Below, piece after piece: positions 55,135 to 63,170 of a DNA stretch of 64,000 nt. Where the stretch lies: the NCBI RefSeq assembly GCF_002090055.1, contig NZ_BBRH01000012.1:1-64000 (forward strand), read 5' to 3'. Every line of letters begins with the position of its first letter. Positions within the stretch are counted from its first letter, which is position 1. A program made the position numbers and the translations under genes. Below the pieces are notes generated by a model. It did not search any database. It saw only the letters and a program-made list of their open reading frames with translations, and was not told the origin of the DNA. Source of the DNA: Demequina sp. NBRC 110051. Lineage in GTDB: Bacteria; Actinomycetota; Actinomycetes; Actinomycetales; Demequinaceae.

Positions 55135-55989
55135 TCAGCCCTTGACGGCTCCCGCCATGATGCCGGAAACGAGCTGGCGACCCGTGAAGATGAACAGGAT
55201 CAGCAGCGGCACCGTCGCGAGCAGCACACCCGCGAGCACCAGCGAGTAGTCGACAAAGTAGCTGGCCTGCAGGATCGACAGCGCGACCGGCAGCGTGGGG
55301 TTGGACTGGTCGAGCACGATGAACGGCCAGAAGAAGTTGTTCCACGACTGCACGAACGTGAACAGGAACAGCATGGCCGCGGCCGGGCGCACGGCCGGGA
55401 CGGCCACGTGCCAGAACGTGAGGATCATGTTGCAGCCGTCCACACGGGCCGCCTCGATGAGTTCCGTCGGCAACGACTGCTGCATGTACTGGGTCATCCA
55501 GAACACACCGAACGCCGTCACGAGCGCGGGGATGATGACCGCCCACAGGGATCCGGTCCAGCCGTAGCGCGACATGATGATGTACAGGGGCACCACGCCC
55601 AGCTGGACGGGGACCGCCATGGTCGCGACGACCGCGACGAACAAGCCGTTGCTGCCCTTGAAGCGCAGCTTCGCGAACGCGTATCCGGCGAGCGTGGACA
55701 GCAGCACGGTGGTGATCGACACGGTGGTCGAGACGATGAGCGAGTTGCCCAGTGCCTTCCAGAAGTTGACCGCGTCCGCGTTCATGACGGTCGCGGCGTT
55801 CGAGAAGAAGTTGCCGCCAGGCAGCCACGACATGTTGGGGTCGCGGATGGTGGTGGCGTCGCCCGATCCGATCAGGAAGGACCAGTAGAACGGGAACAGC
55901 GATGCGATCATCACTGCCGCGAGGGAGCCGTAGACGAAGAACCCCGGGCGGCTGAGGTTCACCATGGCCTTGCGCTTGGTCGCCATCAC
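55135..55989 (-). CDS. Sugar ABC transporter permease, MalG type
   Basis: This 284-aa inner-membrane permease has six predicted segments and the EAA loop LPTELIEAARVDGCNMILTF that contacts the ATPase. It belongs to the CUT1 family for oligosaccharides. It overlaps the MalF-like gene by 4 bp. No ATPase is encoded in the operon, so it probably shares a global MsiK-like ATPase, as cebEFG does in Streptomyces. Confidence 0.92.
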   Translation of the reverse strand: MMATKRKAMVNLSRPGFFVYGSLAAVMIASLFPFYWSFLIGSGDATTIRDPNMSWLPGGNFFSNAATVMNADAVNFWKALGNSLIVSTTVSITTVLLSTLAGYAFAKLRFKGSNGLFVAVVATMAVPVQLGVVPLYIIMSRYGWTGSLWAVIIPALVTAFGVFWMTQYMQQSLPTELIEAARVDGCNMILTFWHVAVPAVRPAAAMLFLFTFVQSWNNFFWPFIVLDQSNPTLPVALSILQASYFVDYSLVLAGVLLATVPLLILFIFTGRQLVSGIMAGAVKG

Positions 55990-56939
55990 TTGCTCCCGGA
56001 CTGGTCAGACGAGATGAGTTTGCGTGTGAGCCAGAAATTGAGCAGGCCGAACGCGAGGATGATCAGGAACAGCAGCCATGCGATGGCTGCGGCGCGGCCG
56101 AAGTTCAACTGACCCCATCCCGTGTTGTACATGTACATGGTGATCGTGAGCCACTGCTTGTCCGCGCCACCGGTGCCGGTGGTGTCGAACATGCGCGGCT
56201 CGTCGAAGATCTGAAGGCCACCGATGGTCGACGTGATGATCACGAAGATCGCGGTGGGGCGGATCTGCGGCAGCGTCACCGAGAAGAAGCGGCGGGCCTT
56301 GCCCGCGCCGTCGATCGCGGCGGCCTCGTACAGCTCGCGCGGGATGGCCTGCATGGCGGCGAGCAGGATCAGTGCGTTGTAGCCGATCCAGCGGAAGTTC
56401 ACCATCGAGGCGATGGCCACGTGACTCGACAGCACGTCGACGTGCCAGCCGATGGGGCCGATGCCGATGTAGCCCAGCCAGTGGTTGATGAGCCCGTAGG
56501 TGTCGGCGAACAGCTGGGAGAAGATCAGCGCGACGGCGACCGGCATCATGACGTAGGGCACGAGGACGCCCATACGCCAGAAGGTGCGCGCGCGGAGGTT
56601 GTGGTCCAGCATCGCCGCGATGAAGGTCGCGATGATGACCTGCGGAACAGACGACAACAGGAAGATCGAGAAGGTGTTGCGCAGCGCGATCCAGAACTGG
56701 CGGTCATTGAGGACGAACTGGAAGTTGTCCCACCCGAGGTACTCACCCGTGTTGCGGATGGTGTCCCAGTCCATGAAGGAGATCACGGCGGTATAGATGA
56801 TCGGGAACAGCCCGGTAAGGCCGAACACGATGAAGAACGGTGCGATGTAAAGGTACGGAGACGCCTTGACGTCCCAGTGCCCGAGCCTGTCTCGCCACGT
56901 GTACTTCACGCGGCGGGGCTCAACTTCTGTGGTGGCCAT
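55986..56939 (-). CDS. Sugar ABC transporter permease, MalF type
   Basis: This 317-aa permease has six predicted membrane segments after a short cytoplasmic N-terminus. The EAA loop reads IPRELYEAAAIDGAGKARRF. It partners with the MalG-like protein downstream and the binding lipoprotein upstream. A hairpin at 56984-57013 separates it from the binding protein gene, a common way to lower permease relative to binding protein. Confidence 0.92.
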   Translation of the reverse strand: MATTEVEPRRVKYTWRDRLGHWDVKASPYLYIAPFFIVFGLTGLFPIIYTAVISFMDWDTIRNTGEYLGWDNFQFVLNDRQFWIALRNTFSIFLLSSVPQVIIATFIAAMLDHNLRARTFWRMGVLVPYVMMPVAVALIFSQLFADTYGLINHWLGYIGIGPIGWHVDVLSSHVAIASMVNFRWIGYNALILLAAMQAIPRELYEAAAIDGAGKARRFFSVTLPQIRPTAIFVIITSTIGGLQIFDEPRMFDTTGTGGADKQWLTITMYMYNTGWGQLNFGRAAAIAWLLFLIILAFGLLNFWLTRKLISSDQSGSK

Positions 56940-56983
56940 GAGGATCCTTCAGACGGTCGCGGCGAATGCTGAGGTGAGCGGGC

Positions 56984-57013
56984 CCGGGGCGCCTCCGTGA
57001 GGAGACGCCCCGG
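56984..57013 (-). terminator. Intra-operon hairpin between binding protein and permeases
   Basis: CCGGGGCGCCTCC and GGAGACGCCCCGG form a 13-bp stem with one G-T pair and a GTGA loop. It lies between the binding protein stop and the MalF-like start, and may attenuate permease expression or protect the upstream mRNA. Confidence 0.65.
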
Positions 57014-57033
57014 TCCGTAAGGTATCGGCTAGA

Positions 57034-58386
57034 TCAGCCGAGTGCCTCGATGTCGCTCACGGCCTGGTCCCAAGACGCGGCCGCGTCGTTGACGTCCGTG
57101 TCCACACGGGTCAGGGCGTCGGTGATGGCGGTGTTCACCTGGAAGTAGAACTCGCCCTTGAACGGAGCGGCGGGAACTGCCTCGGCACGGTCGGCGAACA
57201 GCGTGCCGATCGGGGCGTCGTTGAAGAACGCGTTGGTCGCATCCGCGACGGCCGGGTCCTCATAGGCGGCCGGCTGGCTGGGGTAGGTGCCCGCGTTCGC
57301 GAACGCCTTGGCCTGCTGCTCGGGAGCCGTCAGCCACAGGGCCAACTTCTTGGCCTCGTCGACGTTGGCGCCGTTCGACGGAACGGTCAGCCAGGATCCA
57401 CCCCAGTTGCCTCCACCGTTGGGGAAGACGTTGGCGATGTTCCAGTCGTCAGCAGCGTCACCGACGTTGCCCTCGATGACACCGAGCATCCACGGCGGGC
57501 ACAGCATGGTCGCGTAGTCGCCGTTCGACATGCCCGCGTTCCAGTCCTCGGTCCACTGCTGGTAACCGGTCGACTGGTCGGCCGCCGCGGCGGTCAGCTG
57601 GTCGTAGGCGGCCTTCACGTCGGCGTTCTCGGTCGCAATGATCTCGCCCGTGTCGGCGTCCTCGAACGCGGGGTTGATCTGGCCGATCATGCCCTGCCAG
57701 ATGCCGGAGGTCGAGTCGAAGAATGCCTTGCCGGTGGCGTCGGCGTACTCCTGGCCCACCTCGAAGAAGTTGGCCCAGTCGCCGTCGAGCAGCGAGGCAA
57801 CCTCGTCGGGAGCGCTCGGCAGACCGGCCTCCTCGAACAGCGAGGCGCGGTAGCAGATGGCCTCGGGGCCCACGTCGGTACCGGCGCCAATGAGGCGGCC
57901 GTCGGCGTCGGTGGCGTCCGCCACCTTCGACTCGAGCCAGCGACCCTCGGTGTCGGCCGAGGTGAGGTCCTCAAGGAGGTCCGAGTACTGCATGACCTCG
58001 GGCATCCAGTCAACCTCGATCATCTCGACGTCGGCGAGGCCACCGGGGCCAAGCTTGGTGAAGAAGTTCGTACGAGCGTCACCGGACTCGGCCTTGCGGT
58101 CGTAGGTGATGGTGACGTTCGGGTTGAGGTCCATGTACTCCTGGATCAGGTCGTACTCGTAGTCCGCGTTGGGCTGCTCGACGCTGTTGTAGCCAGGGGT
58201 ATTGAAGGTGGCGAGGGTCAGGGTGACGGGCTCACCGGAGCCGGCCTCCTCGGTGGTGCCCCCCGTCGCGGAGCTGGTGGGCTCCTCGGTCTCGTCGTCG
58301 CTGCTCGAGCAACCGGCGATGGTCATAGCGAAGATCGCGGCACCTGCGGTGAGGGCCAGCGACTTCTTGCGGCGTGTGAAGCTCAC
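57034..58386 (-). CDS. Sugar-binding lipoprotein of ABC importer
   Basis: This 450-aa lipoprotein has a signal peptide with lipobox TIAGC and a Ser/Thr/Glu-rich linker, followed by a family 1 extracellular solute-binding domain. It would capture an oligosaccharide outside the membrane. GTG at 58386 is the best start because AAAGGAG stands 5 nt before it; the GTG two codons upstream lies inside that site. With CebR-like operators upstream, a cellobiose or beta-glucoside ligand is likely but unproven. Confidence 0.9.
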   Translation of the reverse strand: MSFTRRKKSLALTAGAAIFAMTIAGCSSSDDETEEPTSSATGGTTEEAGSGEPVTLTLATFNTPGYNSVEQPNADYEYDLIQEYMDLNPNVTITYDRKAESGDARTNFFTKLGPGGLADVEMIEVDWMPEVMQYSDLLEDLTSADTEGRWLESKVADATDADGRLIGAGTDVGPEAICYRASLFEEAGLPSAPDEVASLLDGDWANFFEVGQEYADATGKAFFDSTSGIWQGMIGQINPAFEDADTGEIIATENADVKAAYDQLTAAAADQSTGYQQWTEDWNAGMSNGDYATMLCPPWMLGVIEGNVGDAADDWNIANVFPNGGGNWGGSWLTVPSNGANVDEAKKLALWLTAPEQQAKAFANAGTYPSQPAAYEDPAVADATNAFFNDAPIGTLFADRAEAVPAAPFKGEFYFQVNTAITDALTRVDTDVNDAAASWDQAVSDIEALG

Positions 58387-58428
58387 GTTCACTCCTTTGT
58401 GAGTCCTGATGATGGTGACCTAACCCGG

Positions 58429-58460
58429 GAGAGCGCTCTCTCATGCGTGGGAGCGCTCTC
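58429..58460. promoter_or_regulatory. Two CebR/CelR-like LacI operators
   Basis: GAGAGCGCTCTC (58429-58440, perfect palindrome) and TGGGAGCGCTCTCA (about 58448-58461) lie upstream of the binding protein gene with centres 20 bp apart. The second differs by one base from the published CebR/CelR operator TGGGAGCGCTCCCA. Confidence 0.8.
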
Positions 58461-58521
58461 ACGAATCGTTACGAACGTACCCCTGGTCGGAATGTGGTGT
58501 CCACAAAAACGGGCCTTTCAA

Positions 58522-58564
58522 AACGTTTCGATACCGATTCGTGACCTTGCGTGATCGAAACGTT
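58522..58564. promoter_or_regulatory. Inverted repeat upstream of the quinone reductase gene
   Basis: AACGTTTCGAT (58522-58532) and ATCGAAACGTT (58554-58564) are perfect inverse copies, 21 bp apart. The site lies between the sugar-binding protein gene and the divergent oxidoreductase gene. The binding factor is unknown; an inner ACGAATC/GATTCGT pair is nearby. Confidence 0.5.
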
Positions 58565-58622
58565 GCGATGAGTCCCGTGGGGGCTTGCGGAATGTCTCGA
58601 GCCCCTGGGCGGTTCCGCCCCT

Positions 58623-59549
58623 GTGAGAGCCATCGCATACGCCTCCTACGGCGACCTCGACGTCCTCGACCTCACCGAGGTGCCCGATCCGCACCCCGGT
58701 CCCGACACGATGGTGGTGGAGGTCCACGCGGCGGCCATCAACCCGGTGGACGCGTATCTGCGTGCGGGCCATCTCGACGGGCTACTCGATGCACACTTCC
58801 CCGTCGTCCCCGGCTGGGACGTCGCCGGCGTGGTGACACACACCGGGCTCGATACCCCCGAGTTCTCCGTGGGCGACGAGGTCTACGCCTACGCCCGCAA
58901 GGACGTGGTCAGCGGCGGCACCCTCGCCGATAAGGTCGCAGTGCCCGTCCGCACCGCGGCCCTCAAGCCGCGCTCGCTGTCCTTCGCGGAAGCAGCAGCT
59001 GTGCCCCTCACAGGGCTCACCGCCCTGCAGACCCTTCGCCGCGCCGGCGTCAGCGAGGGCGACAAAGTACTCATCCACGGCGCCGCGGGCGGCGTGGGGA
59101 CCTTTGGCGTCCAGATCGCCGCGCACCTGGGCGCGCACGTGGTCGGCACCGCATCGGCCGCCAATCACGACTATCTCTGCGACCTCGGCGCCGAGCCCGT
59201 CGAGTACGGCGAGCACCTCATCGAGCACGCGTCGGTCTACGCCCCCGAGGGCTTCGACCGCATCATCGACTTCGCCGGCGGCGCGTCGCTCGACTCCGCG
59301 GCGGCACTGCTGTCCCCCACCGGCACGGTGGCGTCGATCGCCGATCCGCGCGCCGCGACCGAGCTGGGCGGCCACTACGTGTGGGTGCGTCCGGATAGCG
59401 CGGATCTCGCCACACTGGGTCGCCTGATCGACGACGGCCACGTGCGCGTCGAGGTCGCGGCAAGCTTTCCCCTTGAGCAGACGGCCGATGCGTACCGCGC
59501 TTTGGCGAGCGGCCACACCCGGGGCAAGATTGTGGTGACGGTCCGTTAG
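58623..59549 (+). CDS. NADPH:quinone reductase-like oxidoreductase
   Basis: This 308-aa protein is a zinc-less medium-chain dehydrogenase of the QOR type. It has the GroES-like N-terminal domain (INPVDAYLRAG and VPGWDVAGVV) and a Rossmann domain with LIHGAAGGVGTFGVQIA. It would reduce quinones or enones with NADPH. The start is GTG at 58623; no clear ribosome site is visible. The substrate is unknown. Confidence 0.88.
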   Translation: MRAIAYASYGDLDVLDLTEVPDPHPGPDTMVVEVHAAAINPVDAYLRAGHLDGLLDAHFPVVPGWDVAGVVTHTGLDTPEFSVGDEVYAYARKDVVSGGTLADKVAVPVRTAALKPRSLSFAEAAAVPLTGLTALQTLRRAGVSEGDKVLIHGAAGGVGTFGVQIAAHLGAHVVGTASAANHDYLCDLGAEPVEYGEHLIEHASVYAPEGFDRIIDFAGGASLDSAAALLSPTGTVASIADPRAATELGGHYVWVRPDSADLATLGRLIDDGHVRVEVAASFPLEQTADAYRALASGHTRGKIVVTVR

Positions 59550-59573
59550 GCGGGCCGTCACGGGTTGGCGGGG

Positions 59574-60659
59574 TTAGGCCTTCCGGCTCGCCAGGGTGGC
59601 CTGCCCGAGCACGCGCGTGCCCTGATAGATCACCAGTGACTGCCCCGCCGCGACGCCGCGCATGGGCTCGTCGAGGGTGACCGTCAGGCGGTCGCCGTCG
59701 CGCACCACCGTGCCCGCAGTGGGGGCACCGTGAGCGCGCACCTGCGCCTCGCAGGCCACGGGCATGGCCGCAGGGACATCGGGCGCGAGCCATACCGTCT
59801 CCTCGCCCACAAGCGTCGTGACCGACAAAAGGGTCTCGGGGCCCACCGTCACGACGTTTCGGGACGTGTCGACGCCCGTGACGTAGCGCGGTGCGCCGTC
59901 GGCCGCGGGCCTGCCGATGCCGAGGCCCTTGCGCTGGCCCACCGTGAACGCGTACGCGCCCTCGTGCGAACCCACCACAGCCCCGTCCTGGTCCACGATG
60001 TCGCCGGGGCGCTCGCCGAGCGAGCGCTGCAGGAAGCCCTTGGTGTCACCGTCGGCGACAAAGCAGATGTCGTACGAGTCGGGCTTGTTGCTCACTCCCA
60101 GCCCACGAGCGGCAGCCTCGGCCCTCACCTCGGCCTTCGACGCCATGTCTCCCAGCGGAAACATCGATCGGGCGACCTTCTCGGGCCCCATGACCGCGAG
60201 CACGTACGACTGGTCCTTCGCAGCGTCGCGGGCGCGGTGCAGCTCGCGTGTGCCGTCATCGCGGATCTCGATGCGCGCGTAGTGGCCCGTGGCCACCGCA
60301 TCGAAGCCGAGCACCTCGGCACGCTCGAGCAGGGTGTCGAACTTGATGTGTTCGTTGCAGCGCACACACGGATTGGGGGTGCGTCCCGCCGCGTACTCGT
60401 CGAGGAAGTCCTGCACCACGAGATCGTGGAACTCGTCCGAGAGATCCCACACGTAATACGGGATGCCGAGCTTGTCTGCGGCGCGGCGCGCGTCGTTGCT
60501 GTCCTCGATCGAGCAGCAGCCACGCGATCCCGAGCGGAACTCGTCGCGGTTGCGACTGAGTGCCATGTGCACGCCGACTACATCGTGGCCGGCATCCACT
60601 GCTCGGGCGGCGGCGACGGCAGAGTCGACTCCGCCGGACAGGGCAGCGAGCACGCGCAT
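59574..60659 (-). CDS. mnmA: tRNA-specific 2-thiouridylase MnmA
   Basis: MnmA (361 aa) puts sulfur on U34 of tRNA Lys, Glu and Gln. The PP-loop ATP site is [11 protein letters not shown] at the N-terminus, and the two catalytic cysteines lie in [12 protein letters not shown] and [19 protein letters not shown] precedes the ATG. Sulfur would come from a cysteine desulfurase such as the one encoded at 63.2 kb on the same strand. Confidence 0.96.
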   Translation of the reverse strand: MRVLAALSGGVDSAVAAARAVDAGHDVVGVHMALSRNRDEFRSGSRGCCSIEDSNDARRAADKLGIPYYVWDLSDEFHDLVVQDFLDEYAAGRTPNPCVRCNEHIKFDTLLERAEVLGFDAVATGHYARIEIRDDGTRELHRARDAAKDQSYVLAVMGPEKVARSMFPLGDMASKAEVRAEAAARGLGVSNKPDSYDICFVADGDTKGFLQRSLGERPGDIVDQDGAVVGSHEGAYAFTVGQRKGLGIGRPAADGAPRYVTGVDTSRNVVTVGPETLLSVTTLVGEETVWLAPDVPAAMPVACEAQVRAHGAPTAGTVVRDGDRLTVTLDEPMRGVAAGQSLVIYQGTRVLGQATLASRKA

Positions 60660-60740
60660 GGGGGACCTCCTGGAAAGACTGCCCGTCCATCGTAAGCGAG
60701 GGACGCTACGTCTCAGGCGCGTCCGAGCTTGCCCCCCCGA

Positions 60741-61463
60741 CTACGACAGCAATAGCCGGGCACGCAGCCGCGCCACCGCATCGGCCTCTCCACCGTGTGT
60801 GGCGAACCACGCTCCGGCCCCGCCCTCGGCCTCCCATCGGTCGAGCACCACCTCGATCGCATGCGCAGGCGCCTCGAAGACTTCGGGCGGCATCTGCGCC
60901 ATCGCGGCCTCACGGAAATCAGCCGTCACGCCGCGCATCATGCGCTCGATCACTCCGTGCATGTGCTCGCCGGTCGCGACATAGTCAGCGACGACCGCGG
61001 CGCGTGGCACGTCGAGCAGCGTCTCGAGGAGTGCGGCGAGGACGCCGGTGCGGTCCTTGCCCGCGGAGCAGTGGACCAGAACAGGCCCTTCGGCCTCGGC
61101 CACGAGGTGCACCGCGCGCACCAGCGCCGCGGCAGGCGCGCCCTGGGTCATGTGGGTGTAGAGCACCTCGAGCGACATGAGAGTCTCGCGCGCCTGAGCT
61201 CCGGTCAGCGCCGCATCGTCGAGGACGGGGATGTCCACAATGGTGGCAACGGCGCCGAGCGCGTGAGCGTGCGCCTTCTCGGAGTCGCCGCGGAGGTCCA
61301 CCACGGTGCGCGGGGGCCAATCCTCGAGATGGGAGGGGGCCTCGTCGCCAGGCGATGGTGCATCGGCCCGGTAGACCACGCCGGGACGAACGCCGTGCCC
61401 CACCGACGCAAGATCGCGTGCATTCGCGAGGCGGCTGGCGGGCGTGACGGGCGGCACGGTCAT
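60741..61463 (-). CDS. Tyrosine/serine phosphatase (MptpB-like)
   Basis: This 240-aa phosphatase has the P-loop HCSAGKDRTGV with the CX5R active site, a general acid region with D near WPPRTVVDLRGDSE, and the lid-like helices of the MptpB family. Such enzymes dephosphorylate proteins or phosphoinositides. AAGGAGAACC precedes the ATG. It lies 81 bp upstream of mnmA on the same strand. Confidence 0.9.
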   Translation of the reverse strand: MTVPPVTPASRLANARDLASVGHGVRPGVVYRADAPSPGDEAPSHLEDWPPRTVVDLRGDSEKAHAHALGAVATIVDIPVLDDAALTGAQARETLMSLEVLYTHMTQGAPAAALVRAVHLVAEAEGPVLVHCSAGKDRTGVLAALLETLLDVPRAAVVADYVATGEHMHGVIERMMRGVTADFREAAMAQMPPEVFEAPAHAIEVVLDRWEAEGGAGAWFATHGGEADAVARLRARLLLS

Positions 61464-61550
61464 CGGTTCTCCTTGGGATGGCTACGTCTAGCCTGGCAGA
61501 CACCAGTGCCGCAGCGACCGCGCGCCACACCCCGTGGAACAATGACGGTC

Positions 61551-62540
61551 ATGCGCCTTGTCCCGCCCGCACTTGCCACGGTCACCGCCGTGACCGCTGT
61601 CGCCCTCGCCGGCTGTTCCACGCACGTGGACCCTGTCGACGCCGCCGACCCGCGCACGGACGAACAGTGGGGACTCGATGTCGTGAACTCCCGTTCGTCG
61701 TGGGAGTACGCGACGGGCAAGGACGTGGTCATTGCCGTCATCGACTCGGGCGTGGATGGCGGTCACCGCGACCTGCGCGCGCAGATGGTGCGGGGCTACG
61801 ACTTTGTCGATGGCGATCGCAACCCCAAGGACGAAAACGGCCACGGCACCCACGTGGCTGGCATCGCCGCGGCCGCGGCGAACGACTACGGCATCATCGG
61901 CGCCGCGCCGGAGGCCAGGATCATGCCAGTACGTGCCCTCGACGCCAGCGGCGCGGGCTCCAACGCGACGATCGCGGAGGCCATCGACTGGGCAGTCGAG
62001 CACGGCGCCAACGTCATCAACCTGTCGCTCGACGAGACGGGCCTCTTAGGCCGCATCGAGAAGGGCGGCCCCGTCAACGACGCCATCACGCGGGCGGACG
62101 AGGCCGGTGTGGTCGTCGTCGCGGCCTCCGGCAACGCCGGCGAGGTGGGCCAGCAGTATCAGTTCGGCGTGCACGTGTTGGTCGTCAACGCCTCGAACAA
62201 GGTCGGCACCGCCACCTATTTCTCCAACGTGGGTGACGCCCGCGCCGTGGCCGCCCCCGGCATGGACATCCTGTCCACGGTCCCGACCTACGCCACCACC
62301 CTGTTCCCCGACGGCACGGACGGTTACGCCACTCTCGCGGGCACGTCGATGGCCGCCCCGCTCGTGGCGGGCGTCGCCGCCCAGCTCATCTCGGCGGGCG
62401 TCCCGAGCGAGGAGGTCATCGACCTGATCACCGAGACAGCGTCGAACCCCGACGCCCGTCCCGGCCTTGGCAACGGCATCGTCGATGCTCACGCCGCGCT
62501 CGTGGAGGCAGTGAACCGCGGCTTTATCGCAGTCGACTGA
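61551..62540 (+). CDS. Subtilisin-family serine protease lipoprotein
   Basis: This 329-aa S8 peptidase begins with a lipoprotein signal ending VALAGC, so it should be anchored outside the membrane. The catalytic triad is present: Asp in AVIDSGVDG, His in NGHGTHVAG, Ser in AGTSMAAP, and the oxyanion Asn in AASGNAG. There is no long propeptide. An ATG at 61542 is an alternative start adding three residues. Its 3' end overlaps the convergent epimerase-like gene by 17 bp. Confidence 0.92.
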   Translation: MRLVPPALATVTAVTAVALAGCSTHVDPVDAADPRTDEQWGLDVVNSRSSWEYATGKDVVIAVIDSGVDGGHRDLRAQMVRGYDFVDGDRNPKDENGHGTHVAGIAAAAANDYGIIGAAPEARIMPVRALDASGAGSNATIAEAIDWAVEHGANVINLSLDETGLLGRIEKGGPVNDAITRADEAGVVVVAASGNAGEVGQQYQFGVHVLVVNASNKVGTATYFSNVGDARAVAAPGMDILSTVPTYATTLFPDGTDGYATLAGTSMAAPLVAGVAAQLISAGVPSEEVIDLITETASNPDARPGLGNGIVDAHAALVEAVNRGFIAVD

Positions 62541-63120
62541 CCCCCGAGTCGCGCACCTCGATCACCCCGGGCGCCTCGTCCAAGAGGTCGATGGTGACCT
62601 TGGCCGCCGTGTCGATATGCACCCGGTCCTCGGACCGAGGCGCGGTCTCGTCCCACGTGCCCGGCCCGTAGAACAGCCCATAACGGATCGACAGGCCTCC
62701 CACCGAGTCGACGGCGTCCTCGAGGTAGGTCACCGCACGCTGCGCCGCACCCGGCAACGGGAAGGCGACGGACTGCGCGATGAATCGCGCGTCGACGGCC
62801 CGTGCCGCGGCCACTAAGGCGTCGGTCCCCACCGTCCGTATGCGTCCCAGTCCGCGGACCTTGAACAGCAGCGCGGAGCGGCGATCGGGCAGGTCCGTCG
62901 CCTGATGCATGATCAGGTCGGGCCGATGCTCGTGGGCGACGGTGAGCATGGCCGCGGCATCCATGACGTCCTCCACCACGGGTGTCGCACCCGCGGCGGA
63001 CAGCAGCGCCGCCTTGGACGGTGTGCGCGTGATGCCCACCACCTCGTGGCCCGCCTCGTGCATCAGCGGTACCAGGCGCGCGCCAATCACCCCGGTCGCG
63101 CCCGCCAGTAGGATCCGCAT
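62524..63120 (-). CDS. Shortened NAD-dependent epimerase-like protein
   Basis: This 198-aa protein begins with a good nucleotide-binding motif LLAGATGVIGARL but is about 100 residues shorter than family members. The usual segment around YxxxK is replaced (SVAFPLPGAAQRAVTYLED) and the middle and C-terminal substrate regions look deleted, joining IRYGLFYGPGT to VHIDTAAKVTIDLL. Catalysis is doubtful; it may be a degenerate or regulatory relative. GGAGG lies unusually near the ATG. Confidence 0.75.
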   Translation of the reverse strand: MRILLAGATGVIGARLVPLMHEAGHEVVGITRTPSKAALLSAAGATPVVEDVMDAAAMLTVAHEHRPDLIMHQATDLPDRRSALLFKVRGLGRIRTVGTDALVAAARAVDARFIAQSVAFPLPGAAQRAVTYLEDAVDSVGGLSIRYGLFYGPGTWDETAPRSEDRVHIDTAAKVTIDLLDEAPGVIEVRDSGVSRLR

Positions 63121-63170
63121 GCCTCCACGATATTCCCCGCCGCGCGCCGGCGCGCGAGATAGCAGGGGTG

